Assembly (NCBI RefSeq): GCF_000829195.1
Contig: NZ_AP013294.1
Span: 1,561,001-1,625,000, forward strand
Direction: 5' to 3'
DNA length: 64,000 nt
From: Bacillus sp. OxB-1
GTDB taxonomy: Bacteria > Bacillota > Bacilli > Bacillales_A > Planococcaceae
In this document: in pieces, positions 9,312-18,093 of the stretch
How the letters are laid out: the number at the start of each line of letters is the position of its first letter
How positions within the stretch are numbered: the stretch's first letter is position 1
Program-made: the position numbers and the translations under genes
Notes under the pieces: model-generated
Told to the model about the DNA's origin: nothing
Databases searched by the model: none
The model's input: only the letters and a program-made list of their open reading frames with translations

Positions 9312-10304
9312 ATGAATAAATTACTGACAGTCCATAATTTATCTACGAAGTTCAAGACAGAGCGCGGAATTGCACACGCTGTCCGATTTGTGAATTTTTC
9401 GATTGATGTTGGGGAGATCATGGGGCTCGTCGGGGAAAGCGGCAGCGGAAAAAGCGTGACCGCCAAATCGATCATGCGACTCATCGACAGATCGAAAGGA
9501 CAGATTTCCGGGAAAATCTTGCTGGAAGGCGAGGATCTTCTTTTGAAAAAGGAGAAGGAAATGCAGTCGATACGCGGGAACAGTGTGTCCATGGTCTTTC
9601 AGGATCCGATGTCCTCCTTGAATCCGCTCTATTCGGTTGGAGAGCAGATCGCGGAAGTGTATCGTTATCATAAGAAGATGAACAAGAAGGCAGCAAAAGA
9701 AGCGACAATCCGATTGATGGAGCAGATCGGCATTCCGGCAGCAGAAAAGCGCTACAGCCAATATCCCCATGAGTTCAGTGGCGGCATGCTGCAACGGATT
9801 ATGATTGCGATCGCTCTTGCCTGCAATCCGAAACTTCTCATAGCCGACGAGCCGACGACCGCATTGGACGTCACAATCCAAGCGCAAATATTGCGGCTCC
9901 TGAAACGCCTGCAAGGGGAGTTTGATATGGGGATCCTTATGATCACGCATGACTTGGGTGTTGTTGCGGAAATATGCGATCGGGTATCCGTCATGTATGC
10001 GGGCGAAATCGTGGAGAGCGGAGATGTCGAAACGATTTTCCAAGCACCGATGCATCCGTATACACTCGGGCTGATCGCGTCTATCCCGAAACTAGGCAGC
10101 AAGACAAAAATGCTAAGTCCGATTGAGGGTGCGCCACCTGACCTGCATGGGGAACTGAAAGGCTGCCCGTTTGCGGAACGATGCGCATACAAAACTGACC
10201 TATGCCTGGAAAAGTCGCCGGAACTCCGGGAAGTGGAAGAGAAACATAGTGTGGCTTGTCATCATGTGGAGACGATCTTCCAACAAGGGAGGCAATACGC
10301 ATGA
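9312..10304 (+). CDS. Peptide ABC transporter ATPase, DppD/OppD type (system 1)
   Basis: ATP-binding subunit (330 residues). Walker A GESGSGKS lies at about residues 41-48, the Q-loop is in FQDPMSSLNP, the ABC signature is FSGGMLQR, and Walker B is LLIADEPTTALD, followed by the H-loop ITHDLGVV. The C-terminal oligo/dipeptide extension has the CPFAERCAYKTDLC cysteine cluster known in DppD/OppD, where it can hold an iron-sulfur cluster. The ATG at 9312 follows AGGGGGAT and gives the usual family N-terminus; an in-frame upstream start at 9237 would overlap dppC. It overlaps the next gene by four bases (ATGA). Confidence 0.92.
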   Translation: MNKLLTVHNLSTKFKTERGIAHAVRFVNFSIDVGEIMGLVGESGSGKSVTAKSIMRLIDRSKGQISGKILLEGEDLLLKKEKEMQSIRGNSVSMVFQDPMSSLNPLYSVGEQIAEVYRYHKKMNKKAAKEATIRLMEQIGIPAAEKRYSQYPHEFSGGMLQRIMIAIALACNPKLLIADEPTTALDVTIQAQILRLLKRLQGEFDMGILMITHDLGVVAEICDRVSVMYAGEIVESGDVETIFQAPMHPYTLGLIASIPKLGSKTKMLSPIEGAPPDLHGELKGCPFAERCAYKTDLCLEKSPELREVEEKHSVACHHVETIFQQGRQYA

Positions 10305-11269
10305 GCCAGGTCGTCTTGAAAGTGGAAAACTTAAATAAGCATTTTCCGACGGGAAAGCGCAATCTGCTCGGGAAGCATACCCAGACGCTCAAAGCGGTCG
10401 ATGGGGTTTCATTTGAAATCAAAGAAGGGGAAATCTTCGGGCTGGTCGGGGAGAGCGGATGCGGGAAATCGACTTTGGGGCGCTGTATTACGAGAATCGT
10501 CGATCCGAGCACTGGCAAGATCCACTTCAATGGGGAGGAGATTACGAACTCGGGTCCGGACCGATTGAAAGAGTTGAGGCGGCAAATGCAGATGGTGTTC
10601 CAGAACCCGCATTCCTCGTTGAACCCGAGGATGACCATCCGGCAAACTTTTTCTGAGATACTGAAAGTGCACCGTTTGGCGAAAGGGCAAGAACAGGAGC
10701 GGATGGAGGAGATCCTGACGCTCGTCGGATTGCCGGCTGACGCATTGGATCGCCACCCGCATGAATTCAGCGGCGGGCAACTGCAGCGGATCGTCATCGC
10801 ACGTGCCCTTTTAGTGGAGCCCCAGTTCATCATGGCGGATGAGCCGGTTTCAGCGCTGGATGTCTCTGTTCAGGCGCAAATATTGAACTTGCTCGTGACA
10901 TTGAAAGAGGAATTGTCACTGACGATCCTGTTCGTTGCCCATGATTTAAGCGTGGTTGAACATATAAGCGATCGGGTAGGCGTCATGTATTTAGGGCAAA
11001 TCGTGGAGATGGCGGATGTGGATGACTTGTATCAAAACACATTGCATCCATATACATTGGCGTTGATGGCGGCCATCCCGGTTCCCGATCCGACCGTCAA
11101 AAAGGAGTATGAAGTGATAGAAGGGGATTTGCCGAGCCCGATCGACTTACCGGCCGGTTGCCGATTTGCCGGCCGATGCCCTTCCGCCATGGCGGTCTGC
11201 CAAGAACAGAACCCGTCGTTGAAAGAAGTGAATCCCGGCCATTTTGTTGCATGCCATTTGTATTATTAG
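10301..11269 (+). CDS. Peptide ABC transporter ATPase, DppF/OppF type (system 1)
   Basis: Second ATP-binding subunit (322 residues) with Walker A GESGCGKS at about residues 50-57, Q-loop FQNPHSSLNP, signature FSGGQLQR, Walker B MADEPVSALD and H-loop VAHDLSVV. The C-terminal extension holds CRFAGRCPSAMAVC. The ATG overlaps the stop of the preceding ATPase gene (ATGA) behind AGGGAGG. The stop codon is immediately followed by the 13-bp palindrome GGTGCCTGGCACC at 11270, so a REP-like element has landed exactly at the gene end without breaking the operon. Confidence 0.92.
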   Translation: MSQVVLKVENLNKHFPTGKRNLLGKHTQTLKAVDGVSFEIKEGEIFGLVGESGCGKSTLGRCITRIVDPSTGKIHFNGEEITNSGPDRLKELRRQMQMVFQNPHSSLNPRMTIRQTFSEILKVHRLAKGQEQERMEEILTLVGLPADALDRHPHEFSGGQLQRIVIARALLVEPQFIMADEPVSALDVSVQAQILNLLVTLKEELSLTILFVAHDLSVVEHISDRVGVMYLGQIVEMADVDDLYQNTLHPYTLALMAAIPVPDPTVKKEYEVIEGDLPSPIDLPAGCRFAGRCPSAMAVCQEQNPSLKEVNPGHFVACHLYY

Positions 11270-11282
11270 GGTGCCTGGCACC
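11270..11282. repeat. REP-like palindrome GGTGCCTGGCACC
   Basis: A 13-base odd-length palindrome (six-base arms around a central T) directly after the dppF-type stop codon and before the ribosome site of the next gene. It shares its GGTGCC core with the repeats at 1798 and 4197 that bracket comM and the first RAYT. Confidence 0.65.
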
Positions 11283-11308
11283 GTCACAGCGTAAGGGGGT
11301 TAAATCCA

Positions 11309-12397
11309 TTGTATCAAGTGATACCGATGACCCGGCTTGGGCAGGAGTCGTACCAGCCGAGCCGGTCATCCATTTATAAGCAGTTGAATCAGATCCTGTC
11401 GGAAGGTGAGGAAGTCCAGCAAGTCAAAAAGAAGACTCGCTTCGCCACGGAACGGTTTCCGGAAGGTCATTTGTTTTTTCCCGGGACCGTCCTGATGGCT
11501 AGTGAAGTTGAAGTGAAACAAGCCCGGACGGACCGGGCGGAATCAGTGCCGTCTGATGATTTATCACCCTTGAAGTTGGCAAAAAAAATCGCGTTTCTGG
11601 ATGGGCGGAACTGCGCTCCTTTCTGTTCCGACCCATTCCGCCTCTTCTTCGATGCTTACGGGTTGCCTGTCGACTGGTTGACGGATGAGGATGTCCGGCT
11701 CGGAAAGCTGGAAAACTATGATCTGCTCATCGTTCCGGGCGGTCCGGACGCTGGCGAGTCTTATTATGAGGGATTGGGCGAGAAAGGCTATGGGGAGATC
11801 CGTCATTTTGTTCAGCGGGGCGGCATGTATTTAGGTTCTTGCGCGGGAAGTTACTTTCCTCTTTCGGCGGAGCGAGATACGACCCAACGTGATGTTTGGT
11901 TGAATATGATTGAAGCGACGGATGAGTTTGGGCTAGACTATTGGAGAACAGGAACTGGCTTTGTTCGGATCCAATTTGAAGACGTGGACCATCCGGTTGC
12001 CAGGAGTCTGGCATTGGGTGAGCCGAGTACGATGGACGTCATTTATTGGGAGGGACCGGCTTTTTCCCTTCTGGAGGATTCGAATGTTAATGTGATTGCA
12101 CGCTACAAGAACTTCTTGGCATCCGGCACTTCACTGCCATCCTGGTCACTCGAAAATAATCAAATTGCAAAAGATGCGATGGGGTGGTCCAATCCATTGA
12201 CGCAGGAACGGTTCGAACATCATTTAAAAGGATACCCCGCCATCGTGGAAGCTTCCTATGGGAAAGGGCATATGGTTTTATTGTCCCCGCATGCTGAATT
12301 TGGAACATGTGGGACGGAACATGCCATGGCGGATAATCCGAATTATGTGTTATTGATGAACAGCATTTATTATTTATCTTCTAAAGGGGGAGTATAA
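11309..12397 (+). CDS. BPL_N-type (glutamine amidotransferase-like) protein
   Basis: The middle of this 362-residue protein resembles the BPL_N/class I amidotransferase-like fold. It has the strand KIAFLDG at about 90, LLIVPGGPDAG at about 145, and a nucleophile-elbow motif LGSCAGSY with Cys178, then C-terminal strands ending in VLLSPHAEFG. The first 80 residues have no recognised domain and no signal peptide. It starts at TTG behind TAAGGGGG. It sits directly before an acetamidase/formamidase in the same operon as a peptide importer, so a role in processing an imported amide or peptide is plausible. No glutamine-hydrolysing partner domain is visible. Reaction unknown. Confidence 0.7.
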   Translation: MYQVIPMTRLGQESYQPSRSSIYKQLNQILSEGEEVQQVKKKTRFATERFPEGHLFFPGTVLMASEVEVKQARTDRAESVPSDDLSPLKLAKKIAFLDGRNCAPFCSDPFRLFFDAYGLPVDWLTDEDVRLGKLENYDLLIVPGGPDAGESYYEGLGEKGYGEIRHFVQRGGMYLGSCAGSYFPLSAERDTTQRDVWLNMIEATDEFGLDYWRTGTGFVRIQFEDVDHPVARSLALGEPSTMDVIYWEGPAFSLLEDSNVNVIARYKNFLASGTSLPSWSLENNQIAKDAMGWSNPLTQERFEHHLKGYPAIVEASYGKGHMVLLSPHAEFGTCGTEHAMADNPNYVLLMNSIYYLSSKGGV

Positions 12398-13300
12398 ATG
12401 GTAACAGTAAGTTGCTCAACAGGAATCATTTATGAATTCAATAAGGATAACCCGCCGATTCAAGAGGTGGACTCCGGCACGACATTGACGATCCAGACAT
12501 ATGATTGTTTTCAAAATCAAATCCAGACACCGGAAACTGAAGTGACGGCTATCGATTGGAATAAGATCAATCCTGCGACAGGCCCGATTTACGTGAAGGA
12601 TGCGATGCCAGGGGACATTTTGAAAGTGAAAATCGAGAAGATTGAAATCGGTGACCAAGGCGTCATGGTGGTCGGCCCTGATTTAGGGGTGATGGGGCAC
12701 AGCATTGAAAAGATGACATCTAAGATATTGCCAATCCGCGACGGGAAAGTGCACTTTAATGATATTGCAATCCCTGTGAATAAAATGATCGGCGTTATCG
12801 GCGTGGCTCCTGAAGGGGAAGGGGTCAACTGCGGCACCCCGGGCGCACACGGGGGGAATATGGACAACAAAATGGTGACAGAAGGCGCCACTCTCTACTT
12901 TCCGGTATTTGCAGAAGGTGCGCTGTTTGGGTTGGGCGATCTGCACGGCGCAATGGGCGATGGCGAAGTAAGTGTATCGGGCGTGGAAGTACCGGGCGAA
13001 GTAACCGTCACCTTGGAAGTCATCAAAGGACAGTCTCTCCGTCACCCGATGCTCGAAAACGACGAAGTGTTCACCCAGATCGTCTCGGCCGCCACTTTGG
13101 ATGAAGCGGCAAAAGTGGCAACTACCGAAATGATCGAACTGATTGTGGAGAAGTCCGGAATGCCCTTGGAAGAAGTGACGATGTTGATGAGCGCTGCAGG
13201 CCAGTCCGAGATTTGTCAGATCGTGGACCCGTTGATGACAGCCAGATTCGTTGTGCCGAAATGGTTGTTGGCGGAGATGGGAGTTTCGTTGATTGGCTAA
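12398..13300 (+). CDS. Acetamidase/formamidase family protein
   Basis: A 300-residue FmdA/AmdA-family amidase, expected to release ammonia from formamide, acetamide or a related small amide. Family features include the conserved stretch EGEGVNCGTPGAHGGNMDNK at about residues 140-160 and the GDLHGAMGDGEVSVSGVE segment near 185-200, both typical of the active site and metal-binding region. It begins the base after the preceding stop region with an AAAGGGGG ribosome site. Being last in an importer operon, it probably acts on the imported compound or its breakdown product (inference). Confidence 0.9.
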   Translation: MVTVSCSTGIIYEFNKDNPPIQEVDSGTTLTIQTYDCFQNQIQTPETEVTAIDWNKINPATGPIYVKDAMPGDILKVKIEKIEIGDQGVMVVGPDLGVMGHSIEKMTSKILPIRDGKVHFNDIAIPVNKMIGVIGVAPEGEGVNCGTPGAHGGNMDNKMVTEGATLYFPVFAEGALFGLGDLHGAMGDGEVSVSGVEVPGEVTVTLEVIKGQSLRHPMLENDEVFTQIVSAATLDEAAKVATTEMIELIVEKSGMPLEEVTMLMSAAGQSEICQIVDPLMTARFVVPKWLLAEMGVSLIG

Positions 13301-13388
13301 GTTCGGTAAGTTGGTCGCCAATTAAATTTCAACACGACTCTTAATTTTTTTTGATTGGTAAAGGTATAAATTGAATACACGGTAAAGC

Positions 13389-13472
13389 CCTGCGAAGACT
13401 TTATAATGTATCCCATAAAATAGACCTTTTTAAGTGTCTTATGGGATACATTATAGCTTTTGCAGGTTTTTT
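13389..13472. repeat. Large imperfect hairpin ending in a T-tract (terminator or MITE-like)
   Basis: A perfect 17-bp inverted repeat (13402-13418 against 13439-13455, arm TATAATGTATCCCATAA) is extended outward to CCTGC/GCAGG and followed by TTTTTT. It lies 88 bases after the formamidase stop. It can act as a rho-independent terminator for the operon, but the stem is far longer than usual, which would also fit a small non-autonomous mobile element. Confidence 0.7.
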
Positions 13473-13681
13473 CAATCTATCTTATCCGAGCTGCACTTAA
13501 GCACGTTTGGTGAATTACAGTGGATTAATCAGGAGGAATGATTTGAAGCAAGTGTATCGGCTTTCATCCAGGGAGAGGAGGCATTAACGGGTTGAATCAA
13601 GGTGTCTGATTTATTTCAGAATCTCGTTTCCTATTGTGCTTGTCTTTCTTTTGAATTCGGGCAAGATATGTTAAAATTAAA

Positions 13682-13726
13682 TAACATATATGTTAACTTA
13701 TCAAAAATGCTGTTTTTGAATATACT
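13682..13726 (+). promoter_or_regulatory. Promoter with palindromic operator for the NTase/XRE pair
   Basis: A perfect 14-bp palindrome TAACATATATGTTA (13682-13695) lies just upstream of a candidate promoter TTATCA-17 bp-TATACT (13698-13726). This is the arrangement expected if the HTH protein encoded at 14292 represses its own operon. Confidence 0.55.
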
Positions 13727-13744
13727 AGAAGGGAAACTGGAAAT

Positions 13745-14278
13745 ATGAATTTTAACACGGATGGTTTGCTGCCGCCAGAGGATTACGAGCTGACGTTAGA
13801 TGAACTTAGGGAGTCTGTTCTTGTCAGAGGACCAGAAGTTGAGAATCCTTGGGACGTAAAATGGAGACTGTTTTTGGTCAATAATTTGGAGGTGTTGATT
13901 CAGCAACTGTGGAATGTTGGAGTGGATCAAATATATATCGATGGTTCTTTTGTAGAGGATAAAGCACATCCAAATGACATTGACGGATATTTTGAATGGG
14001 ATTTGATGGAGTTGGCGACGGGAGAACTGGAGCGAAAATTAAATGCATTAGACCCATATAAAGTTTGGACCTGGGATAGCAGTAGCCGTAAAACATATCG
14101 GGGGTTTACTAAAAAGCAATTACCGATGTGGCACCGATATCGTGTGGAATTATACCCTCATTTCGGGCAACCCTCCGGAATCTTGGACGAACATGGAAAT
14201 GAACAGCAATTTCCCGCGGCCTTTAGGAAAACGAGAGATTCATTTCTGCCAAAAGGCATTGTGAAAATCATTCAATAA
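13745..14278 (+). CDS. DUF6932-like nucleotidyltransferase-fold protein, candidate toxin
   Basis: A 177-residue protein opening with the NTDGLLPPEDYELTLDEL type N-terminus I associate with DUF6932-like proteins. It carries a minimal nucleotidyltransferase signature: Gly67-Ser68 in DGSFV, then Asp78-x-Asp80 in HPNDIDG. Such GS...DxD proteins paired with HTH partners are often toxins or antitoxins that transfer nucleotides. A ribosome site AAGGGAAACTGG precedes the ATG. The HTH gene starts 13 bases after the stop. Base composition looks more AT-rich than the flanking importer and S-layer genes, fitting horizontal arrival. Toxicity is inference. Confidence 0.6.
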   Translation: MNFNTDGLLPPEDYELTLDELRESVLVRGPEVENPWDVKWRLFLVNNLEVLIQQLWNVGVDQIYIDGSFVEDKAHPNDIDGYFEWDLMELATGELERKLNALDPYKVWTWDSSSRKTYRGFTKKQLPMWHRYRVELYPHFGQPSGILDEHGNEQQFPAAFRKTRDSFLPKGIVKIIQ

Positions 14279-14291
14279 GGGTGGATGTAAG

Positions 14292-14729
14292 ATGATTAAA
14301 ACAGAAACAGCTTATAAGAAAGCACTCGAAAAACTTCAAGAAGATAAGTTGTTTATCCAAGATCAAAAAAAAGTGTTAGAGGAAATGGGTTTGACAAAGG
14401 AGCAGGTAGAGAAAGCATTGCAGCCGTCTATTACCTTTCATGAACAATTAAAGGAAGAGGTTATTTATTACGAGCGAATTAAAAGGGGAGAATTCGAAAC
14501 AATTATCAACCTTCACAATTTAGGGAAAACCTTGATCGCTTTTCGGATTTACCTAGGGCTGAGCCAGCAGGAGCTAGCTGATCGGCTAGGGGTATCACCA
14601 TCTCAAGTATCTAGAGATGAGCGAAATGAGTATTACGGCGCTACATTGGAACGAATTCAACATGTGATGGATGTCATGCAGATGGTTTCCAAGACAGAAA
14701 TCCAACCAAAAGATTTGTTGTTGGCATAA
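14292..14729 (+). CDS. XRE-family HTH protein, candidate antitoxin/repressor
   Basis: A 145-residue protein with a charged helical N-terminal half (KALEKLQEDKLFIQDQKKV) and an XRE-type helix-turn-helix at about residues 78-135 (LGLSQQELADRLGVSPSQVS is the classic HTH). The layout, a helical region followed by a C-terminal HTH, resembles HigA/MqsA-style antitoxins. Directly downstream of the nucleotidyltransferase-like gene, with which it forms a two-gene operon ending in the terminator at 14748. Likely binds the palindrome at 13682. Confidence 0.75.
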   Translation: MIKTETAYKKALEKLQEDKLFIQDQKKVLEEMGLTKEQVEKALQPSITFHEQLKEEVIYYERIKRGEFETIINLHNLGKTLIAFRIYLGLSQQELADRLGVSPSQVSRDERNEYYGATLERIQHVMDVMQMVSKTEIQPKDLLLA

Positions 14730-14747
14730 CTCGGGCGTTAGCCCCAG

Positions 14748-14784
14748 GGAGCAGGGCGGAAATGAATGCCACTGCTCCCTTTTC
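14748..14784 (+). terminator. Terminator after the NTase/XRE pair
   Basis: GGGAGCAG and CTGCTCCC arms with a loop of about 19 bases, followed by TTTT. Confidence 0.75.
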
Positions 14785-14990
14785 TCATACCATCCCTAGA
14801 TTTAAATCTTTCTCGTACCCTACTGAATAGAAAGCGGTTACCCAAAAATTCCAATCCATCTATATTTGTAGTATTCTATTAGTAGAGTCAGTCCCGCAGT
14901 CCCGGAGTTCATGCAAGATAGAAAGAATAGATGAGCGCATTTGAGTGGGCTATTAATGGAAGTACGATTATGAAACTACAGGGGGTCAAA

Positions 14991-17945
14991 ATGATGAGAA
15001 AAGGAAGCTATCCAAAAGTGTTCAAGGCGACGTTGGCAACCGCGGCTGCTGCGGCCGTTGCGGTTGCACCTGTACATACGAAGGCGGAAAGTCCGACATT
15101 TACCGATGTGCGGGACATTCCAAGCCACCATTTTTATGAAGCGGTGATGAAATACACAGCCGCTGAGATGATGAGCGGGTATCCGGATGGGACGTTCAAG
15201 CCGGGGCAGAACATCACCCGCCAAGATGCCGCCAAATTGTTGGCACTCGTGTTGGAGTTGGATACGAAGAATGTCAAGGATCCGGGGTTCAAAGATCTTA
15301 AGAAGACAAGCCCTTACTACGGCTATATTGCCGCGCTTGTGGAAGAGGGGATCATTTCGGGGTACGAGGATAATACATTCCGCCCGGCCGCCAGTCTAAC
15401 CCGCGCGCAAATGGCGAAGATCATTGTGCTTGGATTTGAATTGGACGATCCAAAAACGACTTCTCTTCCATTTAAAGATATCAATAATAAGCAATGGCAT
15501 ATGGAATTTGTCCGGGCGCTGTATGCCAATGAAATCACAACGGGGACGACACCGACGACGTTCTCGCCGAATGCGCTTGTCACACGCGGACAGATGGCTT
15601 CTTTTGTTTTCCGGAGCGAGGCGTTTTTGACACCAAAAGTGGATGAAAATCAGATTGCGGTCGATGAGGCGGCCGGTCGGGTGAAGGACGCTTCCGTCAC
15701 AGTTGCCCGGGGACCGCTTGCTACCGATGAAGCGAAGCTGGCGGCTGTTCGTGCCTATGTTACGTCCTTGATTACCGATAAGGGTGTTTCTGTGGAAGTG
15801 GTACAAGGCAAAACGGATGGCTTGTATAGGTTGACGTGGAAAAAAGGGGATGCGCAGGCGGAAAGGGAATATGCCTTCAACTTCGAATTCGCGGAGGGCG
15901 ACCGTTTTGTAGCGGATGTGAAAGTCGTTAATGCCAAGCAGGTGGAAGTGGCATTTTCGTCTCCTGTCGCCAAATCGACAGTACTGGACTCCTCCGGCCA
16001 AGTTCGTAATTTGGTATTCACCCCGGTGACCGGAGCGACTGTCAATCCGGGTCAGCTCACCGGCACTTTATCGGAAGATGGGAAGAAACTCACGATTACC
16101 GCGCAGTGGATTTTTGATGGTGAGTACGCGTTCAAAGCGGCGGATGCCATCCAAGCGGCTTCCGGCGGCAAGTTTGAGGAACTTACGACCATCCTTAAGG
16201 CGACAGACAACGTTGGGCCAAAACTGGTGTCCGGTTCGGCGGTTGCCAAGACGGCAACCACATCGTTTGCTGTGCTGTTCGACGAACCCGTCAGCGCTAC
16301 GGGGGCCATTGCCTACGTTAATGATATGGTCGCCACGGTTGCGAACGACCCACAAAATCCGAATGTTCTCCAAGTCACTTCGGGCAAGGCGGTTTCCGCA
16401 GGCGAAACTGCGACGATTAAGCTGCTGAATGTCAAGGATTATAAGCAGAACCTCGTCTCCCCGAACCCGGTGGAAACCTCTGTGACTATCAAGACCGACA
16501 CAGTCGCGCCAACCGTCACGAATGTGAAAGTGGTCGGGGAAAACCGGATCGAGTTGACGTACGACAAAGCGATGAATATCAGTTCCTTCTATAGAAAAGC
16601 ACGGCTTGTTCATTCGAACGGGTCGGTGACGAACTTGGAAGCGACAGCTGGCAAAGACGCGAAAACGGTTGTGTTAACGGGAGCATATGCAGGGTACGGT
16701 AATTCGAACCAGGCCGTATTGTTTGTTGACGCGGACGTCAAGGATACGGTCGGGAACAGCGCCGCCTCTTATTCGGCGAATGTGACGCTCGAAAGGGACA
16801 CAACGTCGCCGGCACTTGCGACGGTCGAGTATAAGGACGGCAAAGTCGTGGCCCATTTCACAGAAGACATCTCGCCCGGTGGAAATTCAGCTGTCACGAT
16901 CATCGATCAAAAGACAGGAGTTGCCACACCGATCACCCTGCAATATAATCGGGGGCCAAACGCCGTCATTTCAGACCGGACGTTGACAATCCAGCATTCC
17001 TTGCCGAACGGGACGTATCAATTGCGTTTGCCGGCAAACACGGTTGTGGATAAGGCGGGCATTCCGAATTCGAACACTATTGCCATGCAGTCCTTTATAG
17101 TGGAAAACGCCGCATCCTACGACAACACACGTCCTATCATTGTCATGGGTCCGAACAACCCTGTCCGCCCCGGCACAGTACCGGGTGCTGAGCAGACGGC
17201 CACCTACACGGCAATCGACGATGATAGCGGCATCAATCTGGCAACTGTGCAGGATATCCATAACTATACATGGGATGGCAAGGCACTGCCGGCCGGTTCT
17301 TATATAACGAATGTTATTGCAGGGACTGCAGACCGGGCGACTTCCGTCAACGTGACGGTCCATGTTCCATCTGAAAGCATCCCGTCGACTAAGACTGCCA
17401 TGTTGACCGTTCATAACATCCGTGACAATGCCGACAATACCATTGCGACGCCTGGCATGGGAGAGGTGACATTCGTCAGCGGCAGCAGACCGGAACTGAG
17501 CCAAGCGTCCATCGCAGCGAATGGAACCCTGACCCTAAGCTTCAATAAACCGATCCAACGATTGGATCTTAATGATTTCGTAATTACGGTGAACGGCCAA
17601 GACGTACCGCCGATTCACGTTGAACTCGCGCACTCCAACTCATACGCCAATGCTTATACCGCAAATGTCAGGGCGCTGGTCGGCAACGACATAGTAGTGG
17701 GCGGTTTGACGCAAGACGTAATCTATATCGATACGAATCGCAGTGGTCGATACGATTCTGGCGATATCCTTCTGGAAGTGGTCGATCCCAACACGTACAA
17801 TTATTCGCATTCCTTAGTGGATGTCAATCTCCACTCCAATTCCGTCCATGGCTTGAAAGTCAGGTTGGTTCAAGACTCTTCTTCACCGGTCCGGGACTTG
17901 GAAGGGAATATTGCGGAGTTTGGACGGGAAATTAATGTGAAATGA
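14991..17945 (+). CDS. S-layer protein with three SLH domains and Ig-like repeats
   Basis: A secreted surface protein of about 984 residues. A signal peptide with an Ala/Val-rich core (ends near HTKAES) is followed by three S-layer homology domains in the first 210 residues, each with the GYPDGTFKP/GYEDNTFRP/GTTPTTFSP type motif, which anchor to pyruvylated secondary cell-wall polymer. The rest consists of beta-sandwich (Big/SbsA-like) repeats with recurring KVVGENRIELTYDKAM and VAHFTEDI strands. I choose ATG 14991 (14994 is equally possible), because CAGGGGGTC lies just upstream; an in-frame ATG at 14931 lacks a site. Terminator at 17953. Confidence 0.92.
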   Translation: MMRKGSYPKVFKATLATAAAAAVAVAPVHTKAESPTFTDVRDIPSHHFYEAVMKYTAAEMMSGYPDGTFKPGQNITRQDAAKLLALVLELDTKNVKDPGFKDLKKTSPYYGYIAALVEEGIISGYEDNTFRPAASLTRAQMAKIIVLGFELDDPKTTSLPFKDINNKQWHMEFVRALYANEITTGTTPTTFSPNALVTRGQMASFVFRSEAFLTPKVDENQIAVDEAAGRVKDASVTVARGPLATDEAKLAAVRAYVTSLITDKGVSVEVVQGKTDGLYRLTWKKGDAQAEREYAFNFEFAEGDRFVADVKVVNAKQVEVAFSSPVAKSTVLDSSGQVRNLVFTPVTGATVNPGQLTGTLSEDGKKLTITAQWIFDGEYAFKAADAIQAASGGKFEELTTILKATDNVGPKLVSGSAVAKTATTSFAVLFDEPVSATGAIAYVNDMVATVANDPQNPNVLQVTSGKAVSAGETATIKLLNVKDYKQNLVSPNPVETSVTIKTDTVAPTVTNVKVVGENRIELTYDKAMNISSFYRKARLVHSNGSVTNLEATAGKDAKTVVLTGAYAGYGNSNQAVLFVDADVKDTVGNSAASYSANVTLERDTTSPALATVEYKDGKVVAHFTEDISPGGNSAVTIIDQKTGVATPITLQYNRGPNAVISDRTLTIQHSLPNGTYQLRLPANTVVDKAGIPNSNTIAMQSFIVENAASYDNTRPIIVMGPNNPVRPGTVPGAEQTATYTAIDDDSGINLATVQDIHNYTWDGKALPAGSYITNVIAGTADRATSVNVTVHVPSESIPSTKTAMLTVHNIRDNADNTIATPGMGEVTFVSGSRPELSQASIAANGTLTLSFNKPIQRLDLNDFVITVNGQDVPPIHVELAHSNSYANAYTANVRALVGNDIVVGGLTQDVIYIDTNRSGRYDSGDILLEVVDPNTYNYSHSLVDVNLHSNSVHGLKVRLVQDSSSPVRDLEGNIAEFGREINVK

Positions 17946-17952
17946 ATTATGA

Positions 17953-17985
17953 GGAGCCCTGCAGCATTCCTGTAGGGTTCTTTTT
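17953..17985 (+). terminator. Terminator after the S-layer gene
   Basis: GAGCCCTGCAG and CTGTAGGGTTC arms with a five-base loop followed by TTTTT, 8 bases after the stop codon. Confidence 0.8.
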
Positions 17986-18093
17986 GTTGTGGCATGACTT
18001 TATATGCAGTAATTACCAGACACTGCTATACTTGGAGTTAATTCTATTATCAATTCACTAGTATTGTCGATTGGAAGCTAATCAAAGACAGCT

